A stretch of 64,000 bases of DNA, taken from contig CALAMO010000030.1 in assembly GCA_937925855.1 (NCBI GenBank), positions 1 to 64,000 of the forward strand, in the 5' to 3' direction. Under the pieces are notes generated by a model, which saw only the letters and a list, made by a program, of their open reading frames with translations, ran no database searches and was not told the origin of the DNA. This document shows positions 25,961 through 37,006 of the stretch, piece by piece (positions within the stretch are counted from its first letter, which is position 1; every line of letters starts with the position of its first letter). The DNA is from an uncultured Thiotrichaceae bacterium (GTDB lineage: Bacteria; Pseudomonadota; Gammaproteobacteria; Thiotrichales; Thiotrichaceae). Both the position numbers and the translations under genes were made by a program.

Positions 25961-27928
25961 ATGCGCATACTTTATACCTTTCTCCTGTGCACGCTGTTGG
26001 CGTTGCCGGTGCATACCGCAGTGGCAGAAGACGCTCTATTTGGCGGTCTGAAATCACTCACCATTGGCTCAGAGAGTAGTGAGCCGCTGGATGTAAGCGA
26101 AGCCTTTGTATGGGGCAAGCCGACCTATCAGAACGGGCAGCTGGCGCTAAACTGGACGATTCCGCCGGACTACTACTTGTACCGGGATAAATTTAGATTT
26201 CAGTTACTGCCGAACGCAGCGCTGGCGCTGGGCGAGGCTGTGTTACCGGCGGGCGAAGTGACTGAGGATCCGCTGTTCGGCAAGATTGAAGCGTTGTATA
26301 ATTTTGTTGAAGCCAAAGTGCCGGTGCAACGCCAGCAACCTGGGGCGACGGATATGGTATTACGAGTCACCTGGCAGGGCTGTATGAAATCGCTGGGTAT
26401 CTGCTATCCGCCGGAGAGTCGCGTGCTTAAAGCCAGCTTGCCAGCGCATAATAGCAGCAGCGCCGGCGCGATGATTGAACTGGTTGAGATTGACCCGGAC
26501 GGTATTGATTTTAATGCGCCAGCGCCCTCAGCGAACGGCGATAAGACAGCAGCCGCACAGGCATCCTCGGCAGCCACCACTACAGCTTCGCCGAGTGTGT
26601 CTGCCGCATCCTCGACTGCAGCCTCGTCTAGCGAGCTGCTGTCAGAACAAGACCGTATCGCAGGCATGCTAGCGGGCGATAATACGCTGTTGGTATTGCT
26701 GTCATTTCTGGGTTTTGGCCTGCTATTGTCGCTGACGCCCTGCGTCTTTCCGATGATTCCGATTTTGTCTGGAATTATTGCCGGGCAGAAGGGCATCACG
26801 ACGCGCAAGGCATTCGCACTGTCGCTGGTGTATGTGTTGGCGATGGCGCTGACTTATACCTTTGCGGGCGTGTTGGCTGGATTGTTTGGTAGTAATCTAC
26901 AGGCCGCGTTGCAAAACCCCTGGGTGTTGAGTGTCTTTAGTGCGCTCTTTGTATTGCTGGCGCTGTCGATGTTTGGCTTTTATGAGCTACAGGTGCCCGC
27001 TGCGCTACAGAGTCGCCTGAATGAATTAAGCCATCAACAAACCGGCGGTTCCTTTATCGGCGTGGCGATTATGGGCGTGCTGTCGGCGTTGATTGTTGGC
27101 CCCTGCGTTGCTGCACCGCTGGCGGGGGCGCTGATTTATATTGGCATGACCGGCGATGCGGTGCTCGGTGGGATGGCGCTGTTTGCGCTTAGTATCGGTA
27201 TGGGGATTCCGCTGCTGATCATCGGGACGCTGGCTGGAAAGATGATGCCGCGTGCTGGACAGTGGATGGAAGGCGTGAAAGCCGTGTTTGGGGTGCTGCT
27301 GTTGGCAGTGGCTATTTGGATGCTGGAGCGGATTTTACCGGTTGGACTGACGCTGTTGCTGTGGGCAGCGCTCTGTATTATCTCCGCCCTCTTTATGGGG
27401 GCGTTGAGTGCGTTGCCACCCGCCGTGAGCGGCTGGCTGAAGCTGTGGAAGGGTTTAGGGATTATGCTGCTTGTCCACGGTGTCTTGTTAATGGTGGGCG
27501 CGGCCAGTGGGGGGCATGATGTGCTGCGTCCCCTGAAAGGTGTTTTTGGTGGTGCAGGCGTTAGCGCGCAGCACATCACTTTCCGAAAGGTAAAAAGCCT
27601 GCAAGATGTGGAGCAGGCGCTGGCACAGGCGCAAGGTCAGCCGGTTATGCTTGATTTTTATGCGGATTGGTGCGTGTACTGTAAGCAGATGGAGCAAAAT
27701 ACCTTTCCTGAACCGGCAGTGCGCGCCGCGCTGGGCGATTTTGTGCTATTACAGGCCGATGTGACGGCTAATGATACGGTCGATAAGGCTTTGCAGCAGC
27801 ATTTTAAGGTGATTGCCCCGCCAGCGATTTTGTTTTTTGATCGTGCGGGACGAGAGTTAGACCATTTGCGGCTAGTGGGATTTATGGGGCCGGATGATTT
27901 CAGTCAGCACTTAAATAAAGTGCCCTAA
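25961..27928 (+). CDS. dsbD: Thiol:disulfide interchange protein DsbD
   Basis: N-terminal domain with CMKSLGICYPP, TM domain LSLTPCVFPMIPILSGIIAG, C-terminal DFYADWCVYCKQME. Confidence 0.96.
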   Translation: MRILYTFLLCTLLALPVHTAVAEDALFGGLKSLTIGSESSEPLDVSEAFVWGKPTYQNGQLALNWTIPPDYYLYRDKFRFQLLPNAALALGEAVLPAGEVTEDPLFGKIEALYNFVEAKVPVQRQQPGATDMVLRVTWQGCMKSLGICYPPESRVLKASLPAHNSSSAGAMIELVEIDPDGIDFNAPAPSANGDKTAAAQASSAATTTASPSVSAASSTAASSSELLSEQDRIAGMLAGDNTLLVLLSFLGFGLLLSLTPCVFPMIPILSGIIAGQKGITTRKAFALSLVYVLAMALTYTFAGVLAGLFGSNLQAALQNPWVLSVFSALFVLLALSMFGFYELQVPAALQSRLNELSHQQTGGSFIGVAIMGVLSALIVGPCVAAPLAGALIYIGMTGDAVLGGMALFALSIGMGIPLLIIGTLAGKMMPRAGQWMEGVKAVFGVLLLAVAIWMLERILPVGLTLLLWAALCIISALFMGALSALPPAVSGWLKLWKGLGIMLLVHGVLLMVGAASGGHDVLRPLKGVFGGAGVSAQHITFRKVKSLQDVEQALAQAQGQPVMLDFYADWCVYCKQMEQNTFPEPAVRAALGDFVLLQADVTANDTVDKALQQHFKVIAPPAILFFDRAGRELDHLRLVGFMGPDDFSQHLNKVP

Positions 27929-27986
27929 GCCGCCGCGCTGCTGAGCCAGCCGGTATAATGTGAATACAAAGCGATATGAATGCATT

Positions 27987-28433
27987 ATGAAAAAAGAGCA
28001 GGATAACAACAGCGAGAATGACAGCACCCGAGGTCGCCTCACCACACGCACGATTGCGATGCCGGCGGATACCAACCCGTCTGGTGATATTTTTGGAGGG
28101 TGGGTGCTATCACAAATGGATATGGCCGCCGGTATTTGCGCCGGACAGCGCGCCCAGAGCCGCGTGGTTACCGTATCTGTGGACGGTATGGATTTTATCC
28201 GCCCGGTGAAAGTCGGCGATATTCTGGGCGTTTACACCTGTATCGAGAAAATCGGGCGTACGTCGATGGATATTCACGTCGAATCTTGGGTGCGGCGCGG
28301 ACGCATTGGGATTCGCCAGAAAGTCACGGAGGCAACGTTTCGCTTTGTAGCGCTGGATAATGACGGGCGGCCAACGCCGGTGCCGGATGAGGCTGAGTTA
28401 CCGGCCTATGCGCAGGAATATTTTGAGCACTAG
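27987..28433 (+). CDS. Acyl-CoA thioesterase (YciA-like hotdog)
   Basis: TIAMPADTNPSGDIFGGWVLSQMDMAAGICAGQRAQSRVVTVSVDGMDFIRPVKVGD. Confidence 0.93.
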   Translation: MKKEQDNNSENDSTRGRLTTRTIAMPADTNPSGDIFGGWVLSQMDMAAGICAGQRAQSRVVTVSVDGMDFIRPVKVGDILGVYTCIEKIGRTSMDIHVESWVRRGRIGIRQKVTEATFRFVALDNDGRPTPVPDEAELPAYAQEYFEH

Positions 28434-28483
28434 CAGGCGCAGCTGTTCAGGTTCGGCAGTTTGCCGGGTAGCTGGCTGTGCGC

Positions 28484-30178
28484 TCAGTCGGGCGCGTTCG
28501 GCCTGGTGGCTACATTCGATGCCTGGCGGTGGATTTGACGCTGCTCGCGTAGAATCATGCGGGCGCCCTTTTCACCAATCATCATACTGGGTGCTGAGGT
28601 GTTGCCGCTGGTAATGTGCGGCATGATCGAGGCATCAACGACCCGTAAATTTGCCATGCCACGCACTTTTAATGAGGCGGGGTCGGTGACGGCCAAATCG
28701 TCTAAGCCCATCTTGCAGGTGCCGACAGGATGATAAACCGTGAGTGCGGTTGCGCGTAGATAGTCCAATAGGTCGGCATCGCTTTGTACCTGCGCGCCGG
28801 GAGCCATCTCCGTGCCGCGATAGGCATCAAAGACTGGGGCTGCCAGCACTTCGCGTGCCTTGCGCAGGGCGGCGAGCAGCAGCTGGGCATCGCGCGCATC
28901 GGCGAGAAAGTTATGATCGATCAACACATTCCGGCGGGTACCATCATCCGCCAGTTTCACCGTGCCCCTGCTGTGGGGGCGCAGCACGCAGGTAAACAGT
29001 GAGTAGCCGTGGCCGAACTCAAAATCGCGCCCGCGATGACTGCGGTAAATCGGGGTGAAGTGAAATTGAATATTGGCCTCAACGCTATTGGCGTTAACAT
29101 TGCGCTGTCCAGTGGGCGGTGTCGTTGGGTCCGGGATATGAGCGAAGCCACCGGCCTCGACATAGTTTGTCGTCCACCAGCCCTTGCGCCGTAGCCAGTA
29201 CTTGAGCGGGGCAGGTAAAACATGCGGCAGCAGGCTAGCCAAGGAGACGCCAATCGATACCGCCTTATTGGAGCGCACCGTCACTTTTGAGTCGATGTGA
29301 TCTTGTAAGTTTTTACCCACGCCGGGTAAATCTAGTTTGCAGTCTATGCCCAACTCAGCAAGCTCTTGCCGTGGGCCGATGCCGGAAGCCAGTAATAAGC
29401 GCGGTGAAGCAATTGCGCCGGCGCAGCTGATCACTTCACGGGTGCAATATAAGGCGCTACGCTCGCCATCGCGCTCGATGATGACGCCGCGCACTTCATT
29501 ACCGTCAATGATGAGTTCCGCTACGTCGGTATTTATCATCACATCCAGATTGGCCCGCATCAACACCGGCTCCACAAAGGCGGTGTAGGCGCTGACCCGC
29601 ACGCCTCGGTTTTGGGTGACATTGTAATGGCCGAGGCCCAGCTGCGTCGGGCCGTTAAAGTCGCTGTTTATCGGCAGGCCAACGCTGGTGGCGGCCGATA
29701 CGAAAACCTTGCTCATTTTGTTGACATCGCGCTGCTGCTCAACGCGCAGCTCACCGCTAAAGCCGTGATAGCGCGGATCTTGTAGTAGCTGATTATTTTC
29801 GATGACTTTAAAGACCGGTAAGACATCGGCATAAGCCCAGCCTTCACAACCCAGCGCGGCCCAGCGATCATAATCGCTACGGTTGCCGCGGATATAAACC
29901 ATGCCGTTAATGGAGCTGGAGCCGCCGAGAACTTTCCCACGATTAATGGTGATCACGCGCTGTTTGAGGTGCTGCTGCGGCGTGCCTTTAAAGGCGTAAT
30001 CGAGCTTTTTATGGCCGTAAACACCGAAGATACCCGCTGGAATTTTTATCCACGGGCTTTTATCACTGCCACCCGCTTCCAGTAGGCAAACAGAGACCTC
30101 GGGATCAGCGCTCAGTCGATTGGCAAGCACGCACCCTGCTGAACCTGCGCCAATGATTATATAGTCGTAGGTTTTCAT
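28484..30178 (-). CDS. GMC-family FAD oxidoreductase (choline/alcohol dehydrogenase-like)
   Basis: YDYIIIGAGSAGCVLANRLSADPEVSVCLLEAGG; GKVLGGSSSINGMVYIRG; YHPVGTCKMG...SGNTSAPSMMIGEKGA. Confidence 0.95.
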   Translation of the reverse strand: MKTYDYIIIGAGSAGCVLANRLSADPEVSVCLLEAGGSDKSPWIKIPAGIFGVYGHKKLDYAFKGTPQQHLKQRVITINRGKVLGGSSSINGMVYIRGNRSDYDRWAALGCEGWAYADVLPVFKVIENNQLLQDPRYHGFSGELRVEQQRDVNKMSKVFVSAATSVGLPINSDFNGPTQLGLGHYNVTQNRGVRVSAYTAFVEPVLMRANLDVMINTDVAELIIDGNEVRGVIIERDGERSALYCTREVISCAGAIASPRLLLASGIGPRQELAELGIDCKLDLPGVGKNLQDHIDSKVTVRSNKAVSIGVSLASLLPHVLPAPLKYWLRRKGWWTTNYVEAGGFAHIPDPTTPPTGQRNVNANSVEANIQFHFTPIYRSHRGRDFEFGHGYSLFTCVLRPHSRGTVKLADDGTRRNVLIDHNFLADARDAQLLLAALRKAREVLAAPVFDAYRGTEMAPGAQVQSDADLLDYLRATALTVYHPVGTCKMGLDDLAVTDPASLKVRGMANLRVVDASIMPHITSGNTSAPSMMIGEKGARMILREQRQIHRQASNVATRPNAPD

Positions 30179-30195
30179 GGTTCGTTCCTAGAGGC

Positions 30196-30636
30196 TCAGC
30201 CTCTGGGGATATGCTCCCAGATTTTGCAGGCTTCCGGTAAGACGTAGCCTGCAAAATCAAAATCTTCCAGGCCTAATTTTTCTTCCTGTGCTGCCTGTGG
30301 TATGCAGGCTGAACTTAGCTGCTCGGCAGTCAGGCCCTCAGCACCGGTAAAGTCGGTCTGCTCGATTAGTGCGAAGCGAAAGGTGACGTTAGTGAGATTG
30401 GTGTTCTGGAAATTAGCTAGACTGAGGTTGGCATAATTCAGGCTGGCATTGGTAAAGGTAGAACCGCTGGCGTTGCTGCCGCTGAAATTGGAAGTGGCTA
30501 AATTAACGCCCTCGAAATTACGCATCGACACATCTTTGCTGGCATTAAACTTAGGGGCTTGCAGGCCGTTGGCAAAGAGTAGGGAGGGGAGGATGAGTAG
30601 CAGTGTGCTAATAAGGCGTGCGCAGTTGGCTGGCAT
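30196..30636 (-). CDS. Secreted pentapeptide-repeat protein
   Basis: Signal peptide; NFEGVNLATSNFSGSNASGSTFTNASLNYANLSLANFQNTNLTNVTF. Confidence 0.85.
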   Translation of the reverse strand: MPANCARLISTLLLILPSLLFANGLQAPKFNASKDVSMRNFEGVNLATSNFSGSNASGSTFTNASLNYANLSLANFQNTNLTNVTFRFALIEQTDFTGAEGLTAEQLSSACIPQAAQEEKLGLEDFDFAGYVLPEACKIWEHIPRG

Positions 30637-30801
30637 TTATGCTCTCCTTATCTGGGGTTATGAATGGGGCTTACATCTAATCTTTAGTATAAGCCATAGT
30701 TTTTATGTATGGCGCACTGTTTTTTGTATATGACGCACACCACCCACAAAAATGTGTGACGGTCTGCCCATCGGGTGTTTTTCGAGTTTAACTGGCTGTT
30801 T

Positions 30802-31662
30802 TCAGCTAAAGTCCGCCAGCTTTTCACCCAGTTTGACGCTGGCCTCCGCCCGACTTTTTGCTGGTAAAAAATGGCAGGGGCGTTCCATTAATAAAATCAC
30901 GGTCGAGCCCATATTAAAGCGGCCCATTTCTTCTCCTTTGCGATACGCCAGCGGTGCGTCGACAGCTGCATAGGTTTTTTCGCTAATGGTTCTACCTTTG
31001 GGGGGCGTGACTAAACCCGCCCATACGGTTTCAATCGCAGCGACATTAATCGCCCCGACCAAGACCATAGCCAGCTTGCCAAAGTCGGTATCAAATAAAG
31101 CAACAACGCGCTCATTGCGTGCGAACAAGCGCGGCACTGTGCGTGCCGTATGCCCGGCGACGCTGAATAAGCGGCCTGGGATATGAAGCTGCGTTAAGAG
31201 CTTGCCGTCAAGTGGCATATGGATACGGTGATAATCGCGCGGCGACAGATAGAGCGTGATGAATTGCCCGTTGCTGAAATAATCTGCATATTGTGGTTTG
31301 CCACCCAGTAGTTCCAGTACTGAATAATCATGACCTTTGGCTTGAACAATGCGCCCCGCATTGATGGGGCCGCACTGGCTGACCGTACCGTCGACCGGGC
31401 TGGCGAGCGTATGCTGTCCCTGCGAGAGTGGGCGCAGTTCGGGCTTGAGTGAGCGGGTGAAAAAGTCATTGAAGGTGGCGTAGGATTCAGGGGACGGCTG
31501 CACCGCTTCCGCTAAATTGACCCGGAATAGTTTACTAAAGCAGCGGATCGCTAGCGGCACCAGCGGCGAGCGGATGCGCGTGAGGTGAAACACGCCGCGT
31601 GAGATCAGGTGGTGGGGTAACACATAAAGCGGCCAGGCTTTGAGGGCGTCGGAAATTTTCAT
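30802..31662 (-). CDS. psd: Phosphatidylserine decarboxylase proenzyme
   Basis: YATFNDFFTRSLKPELRP, SPVDGTVSQCGPI, YLSPRDYHRIHMPLDG, RFNMGSTVILL (GST-type cleavage site). Confidence 0.96.
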   Translation of the reverse strand: MKISDALKAWPLYVLPHHLISRGVFHLTRIRSPLVPLAIRCFSKLFRVNLAEAVQPSPESYATFNDFFTRSLKPELRPLSQGQHTLASPVDGTVSQCGPINAGRIVQAKGHDYSVLELLGGKPQYADYFSNGQFITLYLSPRDYHRIHMPLDGKLLTQLHIPGRLFSVAGHTARTVPRLFARNERVVALFDTDFGKLAMVLVGAINVAAIETVWAGLVTPPKGRTISEKTYAAVDAPLAYRKGEEMGRFNMGSTVILLMERPCHFLPAKSRAEASVKLGEKLADFS

Positions 31663-31720
31663 CAGGCATGGAAAACTGCGGCTAAATAGCGGATGATACG
31701 GCAAAATTTTTGGCGAGGAT

Positions 31721-32644
31721 ATGATCGTGACCGAAGAATATCTGGAAGACTATGCGCAGTTGCAGAGCGTGCGTGATTTTATTCGCTGGGGTGCCAGTCG
31801 TTTTGCACAGGCCGAACTGAGTTTTAGCCACGGCATGGTCTCCGCGCTGGATGAGGCCGCTTACTTGGTTTTCCATGCCTTGCATTTACCGGTTGATACG
31901 CCGGAGAGCTATTTTGATGCGCGGCTGACGGAACGTGAGAAACAGGTCGTTGCTGCCCTGCTCAAGCGACGAGTGGTGGAGCGTAAGCCCGCAGCCTATC
32001 TTACGCAGGAAGGGTGGTTTGCCGGGCTGCCGTTTTATGTGGATGAGCGCGTGCTAGTGCCGCGTTCGCCGTTGGCAGAGTGGGTGGAGAAGCAGTTCTA
32101 TCCTTGGATTGAAGCGGAGCAAGTAGAGCATGTGCTGGATTTGTGTACGGGTAGCGGCTGTATTGGCATTGCCTGTGCTTATGCCTTCCCCCAGGCGCAG
32201 GTTGATTTGAGTGATATATCTGCGGATGCCTTGGATGTGGCGCGACTGAATATTGAGCGGCATGCGGCCCAGGCACACGTCGGGGTGGTGCAGTCCGATG
32301 TGTTTTCTGGGCTGGAAGGTCGGCAATATGATCTGATTGTGAGTAATCCGCCTTATGTCGACGCGGGCGACCTGAACGCGATGAGCGCTGAGTTTCGGCA
32401 TGAGCCTGAACTAGGTTTGGCAGCCGGGCAAGATGGCTTAGAAATTGTGCATCGCATTCTGGCAGGTGCACGCAAGCACCTGACGCCGCAGGGTATTCTC
32501 GTGGTGGAAGTTGGCAACAGTGAATATGCGCTAACGGCGGCTTATCCCGACCTGATGTTTAACTGGTTGGAGTTTGAACGTGGTGGCGATGGCGTATTTT
32601 TGTTAACGGCCGCACAGCTACAGGATTTACCGGTGTTGGTGTAA
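31721..32644 (+). CDS. prmB: Ribosomal protein L3 N5-glutamine methyltransferase
   Basis: VLDLCTGSGCIGIACAYAFPQAQVDLSDIS...DLIVSNPPYVDAGDL. Confidence 0.93.
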   Translation: MIVTEEYLEDYAQLQSVRDFIRWGASRFAQAELSFSHGMVSALDEAAYLVFHALHLPVDTPESYFDARLTEREKQVVAALLKRRVVERKPAAYLTQEGWFAGLPFYVDERVLVPRSPLAEWVEKQFYPWIEAEQVEHVLDLCTGSGCIGIACAYAFPQAQVDLSDISADALDVARLNIERHAAQAHVGVVQSDVFSGLEGRQYDLIVSNPPYVDAGDLNAMSAEFRHEPELGLAAGQDGLEIVHRILAGARKHLTPQGILVVEVGNSEYALTAAYPDLMFNWLEFERGGDGVFLLTAAQLQDLPVLV

Positions 32645-32747
32645 GCAGTTTGTAGTAATAACCGGCGGTTTTGTCGCCTTCATTTCCGAGCGAAGTGGCA
32701 ATCTGTTAGGATAGGTGTTTATCTAAAATAACAGCACAGCGCATTGA

Positions 32748-32778
32748 GTGATATGCAGTGATATGCAGTGATATGCAT
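32748..32778. repeat. Short tandem repeat, ~3 x 10 bp (gtgatatgca)
   Basis: gtgatatgcagtgatatgcagtgatatgca flanked on both sides by gcattgagtg-type sequence. Confidence 0.85.
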
Positions 32779-32801
32779 TGAGTGCTATAAGGTATAGACG
32801 A

Positions 32802-33299
32802 ATGAAGTGTTTTAAGTGGGCCCTGTTGTTGCATGTGTTCTTGGCGGCACTGATGTTTGTTAGCGCAAGCGCGGTGAGTGCTGATGATGCGGATGATGCT
32901 GACGCACTGTCTGTGGGGGTGCGTGATACCGCGCCGCTGATTGGTGCCTGGCGGGTGAGCTTGACGAATGTCGGGACTAAGGCATCTAACCCCGCTCTAT
33001 ACAGCTTTCTGCCCGGTGGGGTGTTACACCAGTCTGAGAACCCCATGGTTGATCCGATGCTAGGCAATCTGGTGTTTAGCAATGCGCATGGCGCGTGGAC
33101 TTACGACCCAGAGCAAGACCACTACCTGATTCGTTATTTCAAGCTGGTTTTTCAGGCAGATTCAGCTTACTGGGGACAGGAAGAAACCACGGGCATTCTC
33201 AAGCTGGATAAAATCACGGGTGCACTCAAGGGTACGCTTCGTGTTGGCAGTGAAAAAGCTGATTTTAATGGCGCAAGGATTATGACTACCGGCGAATAA
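32802..33299 (+). CDS. Secreted hypothetical protein
   Basis: Signal peptide MKCFKWALLLHVFLAALMFVSASAVSA; GAWRVSLTNVGTKASNPALYSFLPGGVLHQSENP. Confidence 0.6.
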   Translation: MKCFKWALLLHVFLAALMFVSASAVSADDADDADALSVGVRDTAPLIGAWRVSLTNVGTKASNPALYSFLPGGVLHQSENPMVDPMLGNLVFSNAHGAWTYDPEQDHYLIRYFKLVFQADSAYWGQEETTGILKLDKITGALKGTLRVGSEKADFNGARIMTTGE

Positions 33300-33392
33300 T
33301 CAATAGGGGAGGCGCACCGCCATCAACCCTGTATGTGTAACAAGGTCAATGTCGGTGTGACAGGTGCGACAAGTCGCCGTTCGTGCCATCGC

Positions 33393-35063
33393 TTACATAT
33401 TTGGGTAATTTGGGCCGCCACCGCCCTCAGGCGTTACCCAGACGATATTTTGCGTCGGGTCTTTAATATCACAGGTCTTACAGTGTACGCAGTTCTGCGC
33501 ATTAATCTGTAACCGCTGGCTGCCATCTTGTTTGGACTCATCCTCAACATACTCGTAGACACCCGCTGGACAGAAGCGCTGCTCCGGGCCATCGTATAAG
33601 GCCAGATTTGTCGCCACTGGTACAGAGGCATCTTTCAGCGTTAGGTGGATTGGCTGATCTTCTTCGTGATTGGTGCCGGATAGAAACACTGACGATAATT
33701 TATCGAAGGTGATTTTGCCGTCTGGCCTGGGGTAGGTAATCGGTGCGGCCTTGTCTTTGTGTACCAGTGTTTCATGATCGCTATGACCGTGTTGCAGTGT
33801 CCACGGTGCTTTGCCGCGCAGTAACACCTGATCAATACCTGTCAGCAGCGTGCCCACCCATAAGCCCCACTTAAATGAAGGCCGCACATTGCGCGCTGCA
33901 CTCAGCTCATCATACACCCAAGAATTATTGAATTTCTCAGTGAACGCGGTCAGTTCAGCAGCCGGAGATTCTGCATTCTCCTGTAAGGCTTCAAAAGCGG
34001 CTTCTGCGGCCAGCATGCCAGATTTCATTGCGGTATGCGTGCCCTTGATTTTTGGCATATTGAGCGTACCTGCATCACAGCCGGTCAATACCCCGCCGGG
34101 GAATGTGAGCTTAGGCAGGCACTGTAAACCGCCCTCATTCAGCGCTCTTGCGCCATAAGAGATACGTCGCCCACCTTCAAAGGTCGCGCGAATTTTGGGA
34201 TGGGTTTTAAAGCGCTGAAATTCCTCAAACGGACTCAGATAGGGGTTCTTATAGTCCAGGCCGACAACAAAGCCGACGGCTACCTGGTTGTCTTCTAGGT
34301 GATAGAGGAAGGAACCACCGTAGGTGTCCGGTTTTAATGGCCAGCCCGCAGTATGAACGACTAAGCCGGGCTGATGTTGGGCGGGGTCAATTTCCCACAG
34401 CTCTTTAATGCCAATGCCGTAAGTTTGTGGCTGTACGTCTTTCTCTAGGTCGAAGTGCGCTTTGAGCGCCTTGCCCAGATGGCCCCGGCAACCTTCAGCA
34501 AAGAAGGTGTATTTCGCATGCAGCTCCATCCCTGGCTCATACTGCGGCCCAGGCGTGCCGTCGCGCTGGATACCCATATCACCGGTTTGTATGCCTTTGA
34601 CGCTGCCATCTGCGTTATACAGCGTTTTAGCAGCAGTGAAGCCGGGATACACATCGACGCCGAGCGCTTCTGCCTGCTCACCCAGCCAGCGGCAGAAATT
34701 ACCTAGGCTGATAATATAGTTGCCGTGGTTATGCATAGCCGGTGGCATAAACATTTGGGGCGTGCTTACTGCGCCGGTTTCGCTGAGAAACATAATTTTC
34801 TCAGCGCCAACGGGTGTGTTTAGCGGGGCACCTTTTTCTTTCCAGTCTGGAATAAGTTCATTTAGAGCAGTGGGCTCTAAGATGGCGCCCGACAAAATGT
34901 GCGCGCCAATCTCAGAGCCTTTTTCGACCAGACAAACTGAGATTTCCTGCTCGCTTTCTTGCGCTAGCTGCATGAGGCGAATGGCTGCACTCAGACCGGA
35001 GGGGCCGCCCCCGACGATAAGTACATCGAATTCCATCACATCGCGTTCGATTTCTTCTGCCAC
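33393..35063 (-). CDS. Electron transfer flavoprotein-ubiquinone oxidoreductase
   Basis: [37 protein letters not shown]-terminal 4Fe-4[34 protein letters not shown]. Confidence 0.97.
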   Translation of the reverse strand: MAEEIERDVMEFDVLIVGGGPSGLSAAIRLMQLAQESEQEISVCLVEKGSEIGAHILSGAILEPTALNELIPDWKEKGAPLNTPVGAEKIMFLSETGAVSTPQMFMPPAMHNHGNYIISLGNFCRWLGEQAEALGVDVYPGFTAAKTLYNADGSVKGIQTGDMGIQRDGTPGPQYEPGMELHAKYTFFAEGCRGHLGKALKAHFDLEKDVQPQTYGIGIKELWEIDPAQHQPGLVVHTAGWPLKPDTYGGSFLYHLEDNQVAVGFVVGLDYKNPYLSPFEEFQRFKTHPKIRATFEGGRRISYGARALNEGGLQCLPKLTFPGGVLTGCDAGTLNMPKIKGTHTAMKSGMLAAEAAFEALQENAESPAAELTAFTEKFNNSWVYDELSAARNVRPSFKWGLWVGTLLTGIDQVLLRGKAPWTLQHGHSDHETLVHKDKAAPITYPRPDGKITFDKLSSVFLSGTNHEEDQPIHLTLKDASVPVATNLALYDGPEQRFCPAGVYEYVEDESKQDGSQRLQINAQNCVHCKTCDIKDPTQNIVWVTPEGGGGPNYPNM

Positions 35064-35089
35064 GGTTTTTCTCCGGTTGCTTTTTTGTT

Positions 35090-36016
35090 TTATAACGCTG
35101 CCGTCATCTCTGGCACAGCGTCAAACAAGTCTGCCACCAATCCATAATCTGCGACCTGGAAAATAGGGGCATCTTCATCTTTATTAATGGCGACGATGAC
35201 TTTCGAGTCTTTCATCCCGGCCAAATGCTGGATCGCACCCGAAATACCAACGGCAACATACAGCTGGGGCGCAACAATTTTACCGGTTTGACCGACCTGC
35301 CAGTCATTCGGGGCAAAGCCCGCATCGACGGCGGCACGCGACGCACCAACGGCAGCGCCAAGCTTATCCGCCAGCGCTTCGATCAGCGCAAAGTTCTCTT
35401 CTGAGCCGACGCCACGTCCGCCTGAAACGATAATGTCTGACGAGGTCAGTTCAGGACGATCACTTTCTTGGACTTCATTACTGACCCAAGCCACTGGCGC
35501 ATCACAGGCCACGACAGCCATGCTTTCAACCGCTGCGCTGCCACCCTCGGCGGCACTGTCGAAGCTCGCGGTGCGGATGGTCATGACTTTTTTCGCATCG
35601 GCAGTGGTCACAGTTTGAATCGCATTGCCTGCATAGATGGGGCGTACAAATTCAGCCGGGCCGTTAATTGCCATCACTTCGGAAATCACCATGACATCCA
35701 GCAGGGCAGCGACCCGTGGTGCAATGTTTTTACCTGAGGTGGTGGCGGGGAATACGATGTGCTCGTACTGATCAGCGACGCTCAGAATAAGCGCCGCCAT
35801 AGGTTCGGCCATCGCATATTCGTAGCTCGCATCATCAGCGCAAAGTACCTTATTCACGCCCTGTAGCGCAGCCAGTTCATCGGCGGCAGCGCCGCAGCCA
35901 CCGGAGGCACATAATACGTCTACTGCCCCGAGCTGGGCGGCGGCAGTGAGTGCCTTCGCCGTGGAATCTTTGTTCAGTTGTCCGGCCAGAACTTCAGCAA
36001 CTAATAATACGCTCAT
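35090..36016 (-). CDS. etfA: Electron transfer flavoprotein alpha subunit
   Basis: [105 protein letters not shown]. Confidence 0.97.
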   Translation of the reverse strand: MSVLLVAEVLAGQLNKDSTAKALTAAAQLGAVDVLCASGGCGAAADELAALQGVNKVLCADDASYEYAMAEPMAALILSVADQYEHIVFPATTSGKNIAPRVAALLDVMVISEVMAINGPAEFVRPIYAGNAIQTVTTADAKKVMTIRTASFDSAAEGGSAAVESMAVVACDAPVAWVSNEVQESDRPELTSSDIIVSGGRGVGSEENFALIEALADKLGAAVGASRAAVDAGFAPNDWQVGQTGKIVAPQLYVAVGISGAIQHLAGMKDSKVIVAINKDEDAPIFQVADYGLVADLFDAVPEMTAAL

Positions 36017-36777
36017 GACAGCACCTCCGCTTCAGTCTTCAATTTATCCAGTAGTTCAGTCACCGACTCGACTTTAATACCCGCCGCCCGCGCAGGGGGT
36101 TCAACCACTGATTGCACCGCTAGGCGTGGGCTAACATCGATGCCATAATCTTCCGGGGTTTTCATTTCCAGCGGTTTCTTCTTCGCCTTCATAATATTCG
36201 GCAGCTTAACGTAGCGTGGTTCATTCAAGCGCAGATCAGCCGTCACAACGGCAGGCATTTTTGCGGTAATATTCTGCAAGCCGTCGTCCACTTCACGGGT
36301 CACATTAAGGGTGTCGCCATCTACTTCGATTTTGGATGCGTAGGTCACCTGTGACCAGCCGAGCAGCGCAGACAGCATCTGGCCGGTCGCGTTCATGTCA
36401 TTATCGATGGCCTGCTTACCTAGAATCACCATGCCTGGCGCTTCTTCTGCGGTAACTTTAGCTAAGAGTTTAGCGACTGCGAGGGGTTCAATGTCAACGT
36501 CGACGCTGTCGGTCGCGTTAATTAAAATAGCGCGATCTGCCCCCATTGCCAGCGCAGTACGCAATGTTTCCTGCGTTTTCTCGATCCCAATAGAAACCGC
36601 GATGACCTCAGAAGCTGTGCCCGCTTCTTTTAATCGAATGGCTTCTTCAATCGCAATTTCATCGAAGGGGTTAATCGACATTTTGACATTATTTAATTCA
36701 ACGCCGGACTGATCGCTTTTTACGCGCGCTTTGACGCTGTAATCGATCACTCGCTTGACGGGTACGAGTATCTTCAT
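36013..36777 (-). CDS. etfB: Electron transfer flavoprotein beta subunit
   Basis: [51 protein letters not shown]...[17 protein letters not shown]. Confidence 0.97.
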   Translation of the reverse strand: MKILVPVKRVIDYSVKARVKSDQSGVELNNVKMSINPFDEIAIEEAIRLKEAGTASEVIAVSIGIEKTQETLRTALAMGADRAILINATDSVDVDIEPLAVAKLLAKVTAEEAPGMVILGKQAIDNDMNATGQMLSALLGWSQVTYASKIEVDGDTLNVTREVDDGLQNITAKMPAVVTADLRLNEPRYVKLPNIMKAKKKPLEMKTPEDYGIDVSPRLAVQSVVEPPARAAGIKVESVTELLDKLKTEAEVLS

Positions 36778-36866
36778 TGAACCTACCTCTTCACAATAGT
36801 TTGGCAGAGCAACTGCTTGCTCTGCGCGCAATTTTCAACAATTTTAAATGCCCAACATGGTATACG

Positions 36867-36882
36867 CATACGCCACCGTATG
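36867..36882. promoter_or_regulatory. Inverted repeat, candidate TetR operator upstream of etfB
   Basis: CATACG-CCAC-CGTATG. Confidence 0.55.
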
Positions 36883-36990
36883 GAAGCCTCTTTTGGCTTA
36901 AATTTAAGTAAAACTGATGTTAATAAAGTGCTAAAAAGGCCCTAAAAAAAGCTGGCTGAACGTAGGGAAATCCACTATTTTATATTGGAA

Positions 36991-37006
36991 CATACGCTGG
37001 CGTATG
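36991..37006. promoter_or_regulatory. Inverted repeat, candidate TetR operator near its own start
   Basis: CATACGC-TG-GCGTATG; shares CATACG/CGTATG half-sites with 36867-36882. Confidence 0.6.
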
